Below are positions 46,292 through 56,930 of a DNA stretch of 64,000 nt, piece after piece. The stretch's first letter is position 1. Each line of letters starts with the position of its first letter. Location: positions 124,357 through 188,356 of the forward strand of contig NZ_WTUW01000001.1 of the NCBI RefSeq assembly GCF_009882915.1, written 5' to 3'. The translations under genes and the position numbers were made by a program. Under the pieces are notes generated by a model that worked only from the letters and a program-made list of their open reading frames with translations, was not told the origin of the DNA and did not search any database. The DNA comes from Sneathiella litorea (lineage in GTDB: Bacteria; Pseudomonadota; Alphaproteobacteria; Sneathiellales; Sneathiellaceae).

Positions 46292-47280
46292 ACCGCCACC
46301 ACATATTTTATATTGTGGCAGGCAACGGAATGCACCCCCTTGATAGATTTGATCGGTGGACGTATTTCTTCACATACCAGCGTATTATAGGGACAGCGCG
46401 GTGCAAAGGCACATCCCTGACCTAATTCTTCCGGAGTCAGGACAGCCTCTTTAAGCTCGCTTAAGTACAGTCTCTTTTCCGATAGATCTGTCTCAAGATG
46501 GGGAATACAGGCGATCAACCCTCTTGTATAGGGATGCTGAGCATCTGAGAGAATATCCTCCGTTGTGCCAGTTTCAATAATATTGCCTGCACACATAACG
46601 GCAACACGGTCCGCCAGTTCGGAGATTGCGCCCATATCATCAGTAATCAGGATAATGGCCGTCCCGGTTTCACGTTGAAGGTCTTTCAACAAATCAAAAA
46701 TCTGTGCCTGAACCGTAACATCAAGAGCTGCCGTCGGTTCATCCAAAATAAGAATACGGGGACGACAGGATAGCGCCATTGCAATTTCTACTCTTAGACG
46801 CAGTCCGCGAGATAGCTCATGCGGATATGCCCGCGCCCAAATTTCTGGCTCCCGCATGCCAACCTTCGTCAACATTTCCAAAGCTCTTTCCCACGCGTCC
46901 GTTTTCGTTACGTCTTCATGCAGAAGGACAGATTCAGCGATCTGGTCTCCCACACGATACATCGGGTTGAGTGAATGCACCTGTTCCTGAAATATCATCG
47001 AGATAATACCGCCACGAATCTGACGCATCCGTGTAGTTGATGCCCGCACTAGATCTTCCCCCTCCAGCAGAATGGAACCGCTGATAATTTTACCGGATGG
47101 ACTCGGCACAAGCCCCATGACAGAAAGAGCCGTCATGCTCTTTCCGCAGCCGGGCTCCCCGACAATGCCAAGAATTTCACCGCTGTTCAGCTCAAGAGAA
47201 ATTTCGTTGAGGATTCGCGCATTGCCTGCCCGGGTCTTAAAATCAACTATCAGGTCCCGAATGGAAAGAATTGTAGTCAT
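46288..47280 (-). CDS. Dipeptide/oligopeptide ABC ATPase, DppD-like, damaged motifs
   Basis: 330 residues. Walker A GIVGEPGCGKS and Walker B RILILDEPTAALD are sound. The switch segment, usually LITHDLGVV, is LITDDMGAI, so Asp214 replaces the catalytic His (codon 46639-46641). The ABC signature is also altered: YPHELSRGLRLRV for YPHxLSGGMRQRV, with Arg158 in place of a signature glycine. The Q-loop reads FQEQVHSLNP. The C-terminal oligopeptide domain with GCAFAPRCPY is present. The start ATG at 47280 has GGAGGGAG upstream and overlaps the DppC stop as TGATG. Confidence 0.92.
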   Translation of the reverse strand: MTTILSIRDLIVDFKTRAGNARILNEISLELNSGEILGIVGEPGCGKSMTALSVMGLVPSPSGKIISGSILLEGEDLVRASTTRMRQIRGGIISMIFQEQVHSLNPMYRVGDQIAESVLLHEDVTKTDAWERALEMLTKVGMREPEIWARAYPHELSRGLRLRVEIAMALSCRPRILILDEPTAALDVTVQAQIFDLLKDLQRETGTAIILITDDMGAISELADRVAVMCAGNIIETGTTEDILSDAQHPYTRGLIACIPHLETDLSEKRLYLSELKEAVLTPEELGQGCAFAPRCPYNTLVCEEIRPPIKSIKGVHSVACHNIKYVVAV

Positions 47281-48161
47281 CAACGCTCCCTCCGCTTTGG
47301 ATTGAAGGCACTATTCAGACCATCCCCCACAAGACTGAAGCCCAGTACCGTTAAGAAGATCATGCCCCCAGGCAAAGTCACAACCCACCATCCATCGAAC
47401 ATATATTCACGCCCTGCCCCGATCATCTGCCCCCAACTTAATACATTCGGATCGCCAAGGCCCAGAAAGCTAAGCCCGGATTCGAACAGAATGGCAAAAC
47501 CAATGGTCAGGGTAGCCGCAACAATCAACGGTGCCAGCGCATTTGGCAGGATCACACGCCATATAATCCAGCGGTTTCCCGCGCCAATAGACCGCGCCGC
47601 AATTACATATTCCAGCTTGCGAACTCGTAAAACCTCCGCACGTGTCAGACAGGCCATCGTTGGCCAGCTAACTATTCCAATAATGAGCGCGACATTATAA
47701 AATGTTGGAGTAAACAGGGTGATGAGAACCATAGCGAACACCAATGCGGGCAATACTTGGAAAAACTCCGTGACGCGCATCAAAATCTTACCGATAACGC
47801 CATCATAGTAACCCGCAACAGTGCCAACCAGTAAACTGATCGTAACCGTGATAATACCGGCAAGCAGCCCTACAACCAATGTAGCAGGACCGCTGTGGAC
47901 AAGTCCTGCCAGAATGTCCCGACCGAGAAAATCCGTGCCAAGTGGTGCCTGAATGAATGTACCCGGCGGGGTCAGGGGCGCCCAGACTATTTCGAACGGG
48001 TCAACCGGATAGAAAAAGGGCCCGGTACATGTAAACAGAATAACCAGTATAAGAATGGCTAAGCCGCACACCCCTGCCCAGCTTTGCCGGAAGGCACGAG
48101 CAACCTCCCTCCAAGGGCTTTGGCTCTGAATAACCTGCCTGCTACTGTCGACTACCGCCAC
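47280..48161 (-). CDS. Dipeptide/oligopeptide ABC permease, DppC-like
   Basis: 293 residues with six helices. The cytoplasmic EAA loop is RVRKLEYVIAARSIGAGNRWIIWRVILPNALAPLIV, complete for ATPase docking. The N-terminal OppC stretch (REVARAFRQSWAGVCGL) and PLGTDFLGRDILAGLVHSG are typical. The start is a GTG at 48161, placed by AGGGGG just upstream, 1 nt after the DppB stop. The longer frame from TTG 48194 is not supported. Confidence 0.92.
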   Translation of the reverse strand: MAVVDSSRQVIQSQSPWREVARAFRQSWAGVCGLAILILVILFTCTGPFFYPVDPFEIVWAPLTPPGTFIQAPLGTDFLGRDILAGLVHSGPATLVVGLLAGIITVTISLLVGTVAGYYDGVIGKILMRVTEFFQVLPALVFAMVLITLFTPTFYNVALIIGIVSWPTMACLTRAEVLRVRKLEYVIAARSIGAGNRWIIWRVILPNALAPLIVAATLTIGFAILFESGLSFLGLGDPNVLSWGQMIGAGREYMFDGWWVVTLPGGMIFLTVLGFSLVGDGLNSAFNPKRRER

Positions 48162-48162
48162 T

Positions 48163-49143
48163 TTATCCCCCTGTCCGGACCCGCGGATCAACAAGCCAGT
48201 TTACTAATTCCGTAATAAGTTTTGCGCTGATTACCAACAAGGACGTAAAAAAAAGGACACCAAAAACTGTCGGATAATCCCGAACAAGAATGGATTCAAG
48301 CGCGAGTGTGCCAAGTCCCGGCCACCTGAAAACCGTCTCCACCAGAACTGCGGCAGAAATGATGCTGCCAAATTGTATTCCAGTCATCGTAACCACCGGC
48401 AATACAGCATTGCGCAACGCATGATGCCTATAAATCCGAATGTCTGAGGCACCCTTGCCCCGCGCCGTCCGGATATAGTCCGAGCCCAGAACTTCCAACA
48501 TGCTGGCACGGGTCAACCGGGCATATTGCGCAAGATAGACAAAACCTAGCGTGAGAGCCGGCAATACTAGATGATAGAGGATATCAACTGCCCGACCGAA
48601 AAATCCGCCGCTCTTCGTGATGTCATACATATCAGAAATGGGAAATAAAGGATAAACCCAGGCAAACAGAACAATCAACATTATCCCCGCCCAGAATACC
48701 GGCACTGAGTATCCGATAGCTGAGACAACTGTGACCAAGCCACTTAGAATGCCATTGGAATTATGGGAGGCAAGAACACCCAGCATTGTTCCCATAAAAA
48801 TTGCGAACAGGAGCGCCGTCGCCACTAATAGAATGGTTGGACCGGCCCGGCCTGAAACAAGCTCGAGCACGGGCACATTGTAAAAGACGGATTGGCCTAA
48901 ATCGCCCTGCGATGCCTTCTTTAAATAGAGCCCAAGTTGAACATAAACCGGCTCGTCGAGGCCGTCGGTCTTCTTGATGCCGGTCATTATTTTTTCTGTC
49001 GCGCCGCCCGTCTTCCCTGCGATGATTTCCGCAAGATCCCCCGGCACCAGATGGATCAGAAGGAAATTCAGGACGAGCACGGCCAGAATAAGCAGGAAGG
49101 CATGCAACAAACGTCGAGTGAGCATAAGTAGCGTCATGATCAT
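48163..49143 (-). CDS. Dipeptide/oligopeptide ABC permease, DppB-like
   Basis: About 326 residues with six helices: RRLLHAFLLILAVLVLNFLLIHLVPGD at the start and the EAA loop SMLEVLGSDYIRTARGKGASDIRIYRHHALRNAVLPVVT. First gene of the operon. The ATG at 49143 (GGGGG 8 nt upstream) or 49137 gives a normal N-terminus; the open frame continues upstream to 49368 but that stretch shows no family features. No binding-protein gene (DppA/OppA) lies before it or elsewhere in the window. Confidence 0.9.
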   Translation of the reverse strand: MIMTLLMLTRRLLHAFLLILAVLVLNFLLIHLVPGDLAEIIAGKTGGATEKIMTGIKKTDGLDEPVYVQLGLYLKKASQGDLGQSVFYNVPVLELVSGRAGPTILLVATALLFAIFMGTMLGVLASHNSNGILSGLVTVVSAIGYSVPVFWAGIMLIVLFAWVYPLFPISDMYDITKSGGFFGRAVDILYHLVLPALTLGFVYLAQYARLTRASMLEVLGSDYIRTARGKGASDIRIYRHHALRNAVLPVVTMTGIQFGSIISAAVLVETVFRWPGLGTLALESILVRDYPTVFGVLFFTSLLVISAKLITELVNWLVDPRVRTGG

Positions 49144-49659
49144 GGTCGGGTCCCCCACCTTATGTCGATTTTCGACTGCACCATGGTACTTAGTATAAAC
49201 CTCATCGGGCGGTGGCATCGGCCCCAGATTGTAAGGGGCGGATTGCTTGTTTCTTAGCTTTAGGTTGTATGATAAGACAGCGCATTGACAAAAGCGAGAG
49301 GAGTTAAAGGGCGCCTTTATACTCAACTCCAGTGGCGCCTCGACAACGGACCAAAGCTGGTTCACCATGTTTATATAGCAGACTTAGCGTTGCAAATACG
49401 CTGCGGGCGATAGCGCTCATTGGCACAAGCCTGTTCCCAGTAGAGTTGAAATTTTCAGGAACGCCCCGCTTCGTTGCAGCTGGCCGAGACGACACCAATT
49501 TTAGGAAGTTTCTGCATACTGCCTTTCATACATTAAAATTATGCGCCTGCGACAGCTATCACAACTACATAACTCTTTTTCACCAAAATGTTTACGGATT
49601 GGCCTGCAGGTGAGACAATCCCCTCGACATTCTTTTTTTTAATATCTGTGAGGGGCCAT
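49144..49659. other. 516-nt divergent region without a recognisable gene
   Basis: Separates dppB (minus) and the second RND adaptor (plus). It holds two short open frames, 49304-49498 (minus) and 49332-49613 (plus), neither with a signal peptide, a ribosome binding site or a family resemblance, and they overlap each other on opposite strands. Promoters for both operons must be here. I looked for a tRNA, a terminator and a regulator gene and found none. A relic of the missing binding-protein gene is possible but unsupported. Confidence 0.5.
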
Positions 49660-50790
49660 ATGCGGCTTATATCCCGTACTCTTTTAATTGCCGTCATGGC
49701 GACACTCCCCTTTCTCACTATTGCAAAAACAGCATCAGCACAATCAGCAGCAGGCGGCACGCCTTCTGCACCAGCTGTGCTGGTGGCAAAGGTTGAGGAA
49801 AAGAGTATTACTGATCAATCTGTGTTCTTTGGGCGGGTCGAAGCCACCGCACGCGTTCAAATAAATGCGCGTATAGAAGGTTATCTTGCGGAAGTCGCCT
49901 TCGTTGAGGGAAGCACCGTTCAGGAAGGGGATCTTCTTTTCACGATAGAGAAAGCTATATATGAGGCGAATGTGGCGCAGGCCCAAGCCAATCTTGCGAG
50001 TGCCGAAGCCGCTGCTAAACTCGCGAAACTGGACTATGAAAGGTCTAAACAGCTTGTCGCCCGCAAGACAGTTTCACAGGCACAGCTCGATCAGGATTTA
50101 GCGAAATATGAAGAAGCACAGGCCAATGTAGCCGCTCGTAAGGCGGAGCTATCCCTTACTGAAATCGACTTGGGATATACAGAAATCCGGGCTCCGATTA
50201 CGGGGCGGATCGGTAAAGCAAATGAAACAAAAGGATCTCTGGTCGGCTCATCCGGTGAACCATTGGCTCTTCTGGTTGCGCAAGACCCCATTCATGTAGC
50301 CTGGCCTGTGCCAGACCGGCTGTTTATTAAAGTCACCAAAAACGGACTTAATACTTCTGATGTCAACGTCAGACTAAAACTACCTGACGGAACCATATAC
50401 GATAAACTTGGGCGGATTATTTATGCTGACCCAAGCGCCAACAAAGCAACGAATACAATTACAGTGCGCGCTGAATTCCCAAATCCGGAAATGCTTCTTG
50501 TCGATCAACAACTTGTCAACGTCATTATTGAGAGCAAGGAGGCACAGTCATATCTTGTCATTCCGCAGGATGCACTCCTTCTGGATCAACAAGGCCCTTA
50601 CGTCCTGATAGTCAACGCTGAAAATAAGGTTGAGGTAAGACGTATTTCGACCGGCGCCCAGCAGGGTCTTTCCCTAATTGTCACCAAGGGCCTCAAGCTT
50701 GGTGATCGCGTCATTACAGCGGGCCAGCAAAAAGTAAGAAATGGAATTACTGTAGCCCCCCAACTCGCTAGCCAAGGCGAGGGGAACTGA
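49660..50790 (+). CDS. RND efflux periplasmic adaptor (MexE/AcrA-like)
   Basis: About 376 residues with a Sec signal ([29 protein letters not shown]; no lipobox cysteine). Lipoyl/hairpin: [37 protein letters not shown], then [38 protein letters not shown], and [25 protein letters not shown]. The ATG at 49660 has GAGGGG 5 nt upstream. The stop overlaps the pump's ATG as TGATG. There is no TolC gene in this cluster; the one at 36334 or another copy must serve. Confidence 0.92.
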   Translation: MRLISRTLLIAVMATLPFLTIAKTASAQSAAGGTPSAPAVLVAKVEEKSITDQSVFFGRVEATARVQINARIEGYLAEVAFVEGSTVQEGDLLFTIEKAIYEANVAQAQANLASAEAAAKLAKLDYERSKQLVARKTVSQAQLDQDLAKYEEAQANVAARKAELSLTEIDLGYTEIRAPITGRIGKANETKGSLVGSSGEPLALLVAQDPIHVAWPVPDRLFIKVTKNGLNTSDVNVRLKLPDGTIYDKLGRIIYADPSANKATNTITVRAEFPNPEMLLVDQQLVNVIIESKEAQSYLVIPQDALLLDQQGPYVLIVNAENKVEVRRISTGAQQGLSLIVTKGLKLGDRVITAGQQKVRNGITVAPQLASQGEGN

Positions 50791-53700
50791 TGCTTTTTGA
50801 TTTTTTTATTCGTCGACCGAAGTTCGCAATGGTGATCTCCGCCGTTATTGTTCTTGCGGGGATACTTTCCATGTTCGTGATCCCGGTTTCCCAGTATCCG
50901 GATATCACGCCACCAACTGTCCAAGTTACCACCAGCTATTCAGGTGCAGACTCACGAGTGGTCGCAGACTCGATCGCTCAGCCCCTTGAAAGTGCGGTCA
51001 ATGGCGTAGACGACATGATTTATATGTCGTCCGGGTCCAATTCGGATGGCAGTTATACCCTGACAGTCTCGTTCGAAGTAGGAACAAATCCCGACCTCGC
51101 TACTGTAAATACACAAACTCGGGTAAGTCAGGCTCTTTCCTCATTACCAGATACTGTTCAGCGGGATGGCGTAACTGTACAGAAGCAGTCCAACTCGATT
51201 TTGCAAATGTTCGGTTTTTATTCTGACAATGCAAGCCTCGACCAGCTTTTTATCAGCAATTACCTGACCATTAACGTCATCGATCAACTAAAGAGAATAC
51301 CTGGAGTTGGCAATGCTGAGATTCTGGGAGCATCTTCATACGCAATGCGGATTTGGATAGATAATCCGACTCTGATGTCGAATTTGAAGATTACCAACCA
51401 GGATATCATAACAGCTATCCAAACCCAGAATATTCAAGCGCCTGCCGGGCGACTTGGGGCTCCTCCTATTTCTGACGAACAAAGCCTTCAGTTGACTGTC
51501 AACACAAAGGGGAGGCTCTCGACTGTTGCGGAATTTGGCAACATTATCTTACGCGCAGAAGATGATGGGTCTATTATCCGCATTAAAGATATTGCCCGCG
51601 TTGAATTGGGTGCCCAGAGCGCACAGCAAATGCTCAAGCTAAATGGCGCCGAAGCTGCGGGCGTCGCTATCTATCTTTCCCCCGGTGCTAATGCTGTTAT
51701 CACGGCAGAAGCCGTGGAAGAAAAAATTGCGGAGCTTTCCGAAAGTTTTCCAGCAAACATGACCTATGAAAAGTTCGTCGACAGTGCAGAGTTTGTTGAT
51801 GACATGATCTACAAAGTGGTTGAGACCCTGATTGAGGCATTTGTTCTCGTCGCAATTGTGGTTTTCGTTTTTCTTGGACGCTTTCGGGCCACCCTTATTC
51901 CGCTCTTTGCGGTGCCGGTCGCCATTATCGGCGCCATCGGGGTTATTTATGCGTTTGGGTATACGGCGAACATTATTTCCCTTCTAGCGCTGGTCCTTGC
52001 CATCGGTATTGTCGTCGATGATGCTATTATCGTCGTCGAGAATGTTGAGCGCGTGATGGAGGAAGAGCCCCATCTCTCCCCTGCCAAAGCTGCCCATAAA
52101 GCGATGACGGAAATTGCCGGATCAATTATTGCCATTACGTTTGTATTGTTAGCAGTGTTCATTCCGGTTGCCGTACTGCCCGGCTCTTCCGGCGTTTTAT
52201 TCCGCCAGTTTGCGATCGCCATATCGGCCGCAATGGTTATTTCCGCCATTAATGCGCTAACTCTTGCCCCCGCTCTTTGCGCGCTTTTCTTGCGCCCAGG
52301 CAAGCCTGTCGTTTTCATGCGCCCCGTCACTGCATTTATCAACCGCGTTGGAGATGGTTATGCGCGCCTAATTAAAAGGCTCGTACGGGTATCCGCGATA
52401 TCCATTGTGGTTGTAATTGGCATCGGACTTCTATCGGGCTATGGCATCAGTTCAACTCCGGCAGGTTTTGTTCCGCAAGAAGACAAGGGCTATGTCATGA
52501 TAGTCTTCCAACTACCAGCGGGCGCATCTTTCAACCGGACCCAGAAAGTTGCGGACCAAACGGTAGAAGCCCTCAAAGGAGATCCCGCAGTAGAGATGAT
52601 CGGACAGGTAGCTGGACTCGATCTATTAAGCTTCAGTAACGCTTCCAACGCAGGCGTTGTATTTTTAAATCTTAAACCATACGCAGAGCGGACGTCGCCA
52701 GACCTAAGTGCTACGGCCGTATTGCAAAGGGCCATGCCGAAACTTGCCGGTATCGCCGAAGCTGTTTATATCCCACTAAACCCACCCGCAATTGATGGAC
52801 TGGGAAATGCTGGCGGTTTTCAATATATGCTTCAGGCACTGCAAGGACAAGAACCGTCCGAAATGGGCGCTGTGCTTCGCAATCTAGTTATTGCCGCAAA
52901 TCAGGATGCCAATATTGCAAGCGCCTTTTCAACATTCGAGGCAAACACACCACAAGTCATCCTCGACCTTGACCGAGATAAGGCAAAGACACTGGGAATT
53001 GAAGTTTCTGACGTATTCAACGCCTTGCAAAGCCAGTTGGGTGGATACTATGTAAATGATTTCAATTTATTTGGTCGAACCTGGACAGTATATGTTCAAG
53101 GCAGCGAGGAGTACCGATCCAAGATTGAAAATATTTACGACATCCAGGTTCGTAATTCCTCTGGTGATATGGTGCCCGTTTCAAGTTTTGCAGAGGCTCG
53201 CCTAGGCAGCGGCCCGCGTCAAATCACACGGTACAACAATTATGAATCGGCCTCGATCTTCGGCAATCCAACGCCCGAGGCGGGACTGGGTGTCGCAATG
53301 GCGGATATGGAGAAAATATCTGCAAGTGAATTGCCAAGTGGGTTTGCCTTCGAATGGACGGGCCTCGCCCTGCAACAGGTTGAAGCGGCAGGAAAAACCC
53401 CACTCGTCCTCAGCCTTGCATTTGTTTTCGCCTACTTGTTCCTGGTTGCTCTTTATGAAAGCTGGAGTATTCCGCTCGCAATTCTGACTTCCGTTATAGC
53501 TGCGGTTTTCGGGGCCATTGCCGGGATAAGGATCGCTGGGCTTTCTTTTGACCTGTATGCGCAAATTGGCATCGTGGTCCTTATTGCGTTGGCAGCGAAG
53601 AATGCAATCCTGATTAACACTTTTGCGCTTGAACAAAGAAATATCGGCAAACCTCTGCTGGAATCAGCAGCGGATGGCGCTCGTTTGCGTTTTCGCCCCG

Positions 53701-53912
53701 TCATGATGACCAGCTTCGCCTTCATTATGGGGCTGGTACCGCTGGTTATCGCATCCGGCGCAGGAGCGGGAGCGATGGTCGCTCTCGGTGTGCCTGTGTT
53801 TTCAGGTATGCTGGCCGCGACAACGGTTGGAATGCTGCTGATCCCCATGTTATATGTCGCTTTCCAGTGGCTGAGAGAAAAAGCAGGCTGGATACCCATA
53901 GCCGAAAGATAG
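50790..53912 (+). CDS. HAE1-type RND efflux pump (AcrB-like)
   Basis: 1040 residues, normal for the family. Porter domain and loops match AcrB ([50 protein letters not shown]). The paired Asp of helix 4 ([19 protein letters not shown]) and the Lys of helix 10 ([16 protein letters not shown]) are present, so the proton relay is complete. It should export hydrophobic compounds together with the adaptor. The Cu-ATPase gene begins 10 nt after its stop. Confidence 0.95.
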   Translation: MLFDFFIRRPKFAMVISAVIVLAGILSMFVIPVSQYPDITPPTVQVTTSYSGADSRVVADSIAQPLESAVNGVDDMIYMSSGSNSDGSYTLTVSFEVGTNPDLATVNTQTRVSQALSSLPDTVQRDGVTVQKQSNSILQMFGFYSDNASLDQLFISNYLTINVIDQLKRIPGVGNAEILGASSYAMRIWIDNPTLMSNLKITNQDIITAIQTQNIQAPAGRLGAPPISDEQSLQLTVNTKGRLSTVAEFGNIILRAEDDGSIIRIKDIARVELGAQSAQQMLKLNGAEAAGVAIYLSPGANAVITAEAVEEKIAELSESFPANMTYEKFVDSAEFVDDMIYKVVETLIEAFVLVAIVVFVFLGRFRATLIPLFAVPVAIIGAIGVIYAFGYTANIISLLALVLAIGIVVDDAIIVVENVERVMEEEPHLSPAKAAHKAMTEIAGSIIAITFVLLAVFIPVAVLPGSSGVLFRQFAIAISAAMVISAINALTLAPALCALFLRPGKPVVFMRPVTAFINRVGDGYARLIKRLVRVSAISIVVVIGIGLLSGYGISSTPAGFVPQEDKGYVMIVFQLPAGASFNRTQKVADQTVEALKGDPAVEMIGQVAGLDLLSFSNASNAGVVFLNLKPYAERTSPDLSATAVLQRAMPKLAGIAEAVYIPLNPPAIDGLGNAGGFQYMLQALQGQEPSEMGAVLRNLVIAANQDANIASAFSTFEANTPQVILDLDRDKAKTLGIEVSDVFNALQSQLGGYYVNDFNLFGRTWTVYVQGSEEYRSKIENIYDIQVRNSSGDMVPVSSFAEARLGSGPRQITRYNNYESASIFGNPTPEAGLGVAMADMEKISASELPSGFAFEWTGLALQQVEAAGKTPLVLSLAFVFAYLFLVALYESWSIPLAILTSVIAAVFGAIAGIRIAGLSFDLYAQIGIVVLIALAAKNAILINTFALEQRNIGKPLLESAADGARLRFRPVMMTSFAFIMGLVPLVIASGAGAGAMVALGVPVFSGMLAATTVGMLLIPMLYVAFQWLREKAGWIPIAER

Positions 53913-53922
53913 GACTGCTTCC

Positions 53923-56241
53923 ATGACTAACGTCAACGCTACACCGGCTGTTGATCCGGTATGTGGCATGAATGTTATGCCTGACTCAGGCAAGCCGAGC
54001 CATGTCCATAATGATGAGAAATATCATTTCTGCTCTCAAAAATGTCACGACAAGTTTGTCGCCGATCCGTATTTTTACGTAAGCGGCAACCATAAGAAAC
54101 GGCGAAAAACAGCCGCTAAAGCGACAGAATATACCTGCCCGATGCATCCTGAAATCATTCAGGATCACCCCGGCGATTGCCCGAAATGCGGCATGGCACT
54201 GGAGCCGATGGGCGCCCCCAGCGCCGACGACGGTCCAAACGAAGAATTGGTCGACTTCACACGCCGCTTTTGGGTGAGTACAGCACTTGCCTTGCCGCTT
54301 CTGATCCTGACAATGGGTGAGATGGTGGGCCTTCCGTTTGAAAGATGGATTGACGCGAAGCTCTCAACATGGGTCCAGCTTGTGCTTGCGACACCGGTTG
54401 TCCTCTGGGCTGCCATTCCCTTTTTCAAGCGCGGCTGGTCATCGATCATCAACCGCAGCCCCAATATGTGGACCCTGATAATGCTTGGCGTCGCCGCTGC
54501 CTATGGATTTAGCGTCGTGGCCACTTTATTTCCAACGAGTTTTCCAGCCTCATTCCAAATTGATCACGGTGTCGTCCCGGTTTATTTTGAGGCCGCCGCA
54601 GTTATCATAGCACTGGTCTTTTTGGGACAGGTGCTGGAACTCCGTGCGCGTGAGCAGACCGGCTCCGCAATTAAGGCGCTTCTTGATCTCGCCCCTAAAT
54701 CAGCACGTCGGATCAACCCGGATGGATCTGAATATGACGTTCCGCTTGAAAACATTCTTGAAGGAGACACGCTTCGTGTACGCCCCGGAGAGAGTATTCC
54801 GGTCGACGGAATCGTGTTGGAAGGTCGTTCCTCGGTCGATGAGAGCATGATCAGCGGGGAACCTGTACCCGTTGAGAAGAACGAAGGCGATAAACTCACG
54901 GGTGGTACACTAAATGCGACCGGATCACTGGTCATGAAAGCCGAACACGTTGGTGCGGATACCATGCTCTCGAAAATTGTCGAGATGGTCGCCTCTGCCC
55001 AGCGGTCCCGCGCTCCCATACAAGGATTAGCGGACAGGGTTGCGGGCTGGTTTGTTCCGGGCGTCGTCATCATCGCCGTTATCGCTTTTATCATCTGGTC
55101 CTTTTTCGGCCCCTCGCCTGCCGTGATCCACGCGATTGTTGCCGCCGTGTCTGTTCTAATTATCGCCTGCCCCTGCGCGCTTGGTCTCGCGACGCCTATG
55201 TCAATCATGACCGCAACCGGGCGGGGCGCCAATGCGGGCGTCCTCATACGCGATGCGGAAGCGTTGGAACGTTTCGCGGCCGTTGACATACTGGTGGTTG
55301 ATAAAACCGGCACCCTGACGGAAGGTCGCCCGAAGGTTACCGACGTCATCAGCCTCGATGACCAGGATGAAAATGCCCTTCTCGCCATCGCTGCCGGGCT
55401 TGAAAAAGGATCGGAGCATCCGCTTGCTGAAGCAATCGTATCGGGAGCAGAGGAACGTGGGCTCGACATCCCCACTGCATCTGACTTCAATGCCGTAACC
55501 GGTATGGGCGTCGAAGGACGCGTTAACGGGAAAACGGTGACCCTTGGGAACAGGGCCATGATGGAACGGCAGAAGCTTGATATGTCAGAAATCGAATCCA
55601 GAGCCGCGGATCTTCAAAATGAAGGCAAGACGGTGATGTATGTGACACGTGAGGGTGCACTCGCGGGAATTGTAGCAGTTGCCGACCCAGTCAAGGAAAC
55701 AACGCAGGAGGCAATCGACGCCCTGCACAACCTTGGGATCAAGATAATCATGGCAACGGGCGACAATGAACGTACGGCAAAGGCTGTCGCCGCCCGTCTC
55801 GGGATTGATGATATTCATGCCGACGCACTGCCGGAAAATAAAAAAACTTTAATCGAGGAACTTCGAGAAAAAGGCCATCACATCGCAATGGCCGGAGATG
55901 GCGTCAATGATGCCCCGGCATTGGCCGCGGCCGATGTCGGCATCGCCATGGGCACTGGTGCCGATGTCGCCATGGAAAGCGCCGGCATTACACTGGTCAA
56001 AGGCGATCTCAACGGCATTGTTCGCGCCCGAAAGCTAGCCGTTGGAACACTTCAAAATATAAAGCAAAACCTGTTCTTTGCGTTTGCTTATAACGGCCTG
56101 GGAATCCCGATTGCAGCGGGAATTCTCTACCCATTCACGGGTACTTTGCTTTCGCCAATGATTGCAGCCGCCGCGATGAGCCTGTCCTCGGTTTCCGTCA
56201 TTTCAAATGCGCTCCGGCTCCGCACAATAAAGCTGAACTAA
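53923..56241 (+). CDS. Cu(I)-translocating P-type ATPase (P1B-1)
   Basis: 772 residues. Order: a YHS domain ([18 protein letters not shown].. [10 protein letters not shown], about 10-48), a heavy-metal-binding domain ([10 protein letters not shown].. [10 protein letters not shown], about 70-98), eight helices, the actuator motif [21 protein letters not shown] in helix 6, the phosphorylation site [20 protein letters not shown] (HP loop) and [22 protein letters not shown]. Helix 7 FAYNG and helix 8 [15 protein letters not shown] are those of the copper/silver class. No N-terminal HMA domain is present, its role perhaps taken by YHS. It exports Cu+ from the cytoplasm. It follows the RND pump by 10 nt. 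Confidence 0.95.
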   Translation: MTNVNATPAVDPVCGMNVMPDSGKPSHVHNDEKYHFCSQKCHDKFVADPYFYVSGNHKKRRKTAAKATEYTCPMHPEIIQDHPGDCPKCGMALEPMGAPSADDGPNEELVDFTRRFWVSTALALPLLILTMGEMVGLPFERWIDAKLSTWVQLVLATPVVLWAAIPFFKRGWSSIINRSPNMWTLIMLGVAAAYGFSVVATLFPTSFPASFQIDHGVVPVYFEAAAVIIALVFLGQVLELRAREQTGSAIKALLDLAPKSARRINPDGSEYDVPLENILEGDTLRVRPGESIPVDGIVLEGRSSVDESMISGEPVPVEKNEGDKLTGGTLNATGSLVMKAEHVGADTMLSKIVEMVASAQRSRAPIQGLADRVAGWFVPGVVIIAVIAFIIWSFFGPSPAVIHAIVAAVSVLIIACPCALGLATPMSIMTATGRGANAGVLIRDAEALERFAAVDILVVDKTGTLTEGRPKVTDVISLDDQDENALLAIAAGLEKGSEHPLAEAIVSGAEERGLDIPTASDFNAVTGMGVEGRVNGKTVTLGNRAMMERQKLDMSEIESRAADLQNEGKTVMYVTREGALAGIVAVADPVKETTQEAIDALHNLGIKIIMATGDNERTAKAVAARLGIDDIHADALPENKKTLIEELREKGHHIAMAGDGVNDAPALAAADVGIAMGTGADVAMESAGITLVKGDLNGIVRARKLAVGTLQNIKQNLFFAFAYNGLGIPIAAGILYPFTGTLLSPMIAAAAMSLSSVSVISNALRLRTIKLN

Positions 56242-56335
56242 TATTGTGAAGTAGCGGGATTTTCCCTTTTGTTTTGCCTTCATATGTACCTATAGTGCGA
56301 AGTATTTTTGAAGACAGTAGCTTGAGGTGACCATG

Positions 56336-56920
56336 ATGAGTGATAGTATTCCGCCAAAGCTCGAAGAAATGAGACAGAATATAGCCGCAGAGCTGGCCAA
56401 ACATTGGAAGCTTTTTCTTTTTCAGGGCCTATTGGTTAGTTTGCTTGGGGCGACGGCAATCCTGGTACCGCAAGTTGCAACGCTGGCCATTGATCTCTTT
56501 ATCGGATGGATATTTATATTCGGCGGTATTGTTCGGACCTTGACCTTGCTTCGATCACGTAGCCTGCCCGGCACCCTTTGGTCACTGTTGGCATCTGTTC
56601 TTGCTGTTGTTCTGGGCCTCTTGCTGGTTTTCAAGCCGACTGAGGGCGTTCTGACTCTCACCATGATCATGGTGGCGTTCTTCATAATTCAAGGGTTTTT
56701 CTCTATCCTGCTGGCCCTGCAGTTCCGGGCCCATATCCGCAGCTGGGCATGGACCTTGGTCAGCGGAGTAGTCGATCTATTTCTGGCCTATTTGATCTGG
56801 CGCGGCTGGCCAGATACGGCAAGCTGGGCAATCGGTTTGCTGGTAGGCATCAATATGCTCTTTGCCGGAATGGCGCTAATCTTTACGGCCCTCGCGGTTC
56901 GCAACGGTGCGCCGGACTAG
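56336..56920 (+). CDS. HdeD/DUF308 family membrane protein
   Basis: About 195 residues with six helices arranged as the DUF308 repeat: LFLFQGLLVSLLGATAILVPQVATLAIDLFIGWIFIFGGIVR, then the similar LLASVLAVVLGLLLVFKPTEGVLTLTMIMVAFFIIQGFFS. HdeD helps E. coli survive acid at high cell density; the function here is not known. Two ATGs follow GAGGTG; the second (56336) has better spacing. It is 95 nt after the Cu-ATPase on the same strand. Confidence 0.88.
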   Translation: MSDSIPPKLEEMRQNIAAELAKHWKLFLFQGLLVSLLGATAILVPQVATLAIDLFIGWIFIFGGIVRTLTLLRSRSLPGTLWSLLASVLAVVLGLLLVFKPTEGVLTLTMIMVAFFIIQGFFSILLALQFRAHIRSWAWTLVSGVVDLFLAYLIWRGWPDTASWAIGLLVGINMLFAGMALIFTALAVRNGAPD

Positions 56921-56930
56921 TAAAAGGCTG

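Noticed and set aside
49304-49613. Two short open frames between dppB and the second RND adaptor
   Set aside because: They overlap on opposite strands, lack ribosome binding sites and show no resemblance to any family.
54582-55559. 325-aa frame antisense to the Cu-ATPase
   Set aside because: It lies wholly inside a clear P-type ATPase gene, is rich in Ser, Arg and Pro as expected of an antisense shadow, and has no family resemblance.
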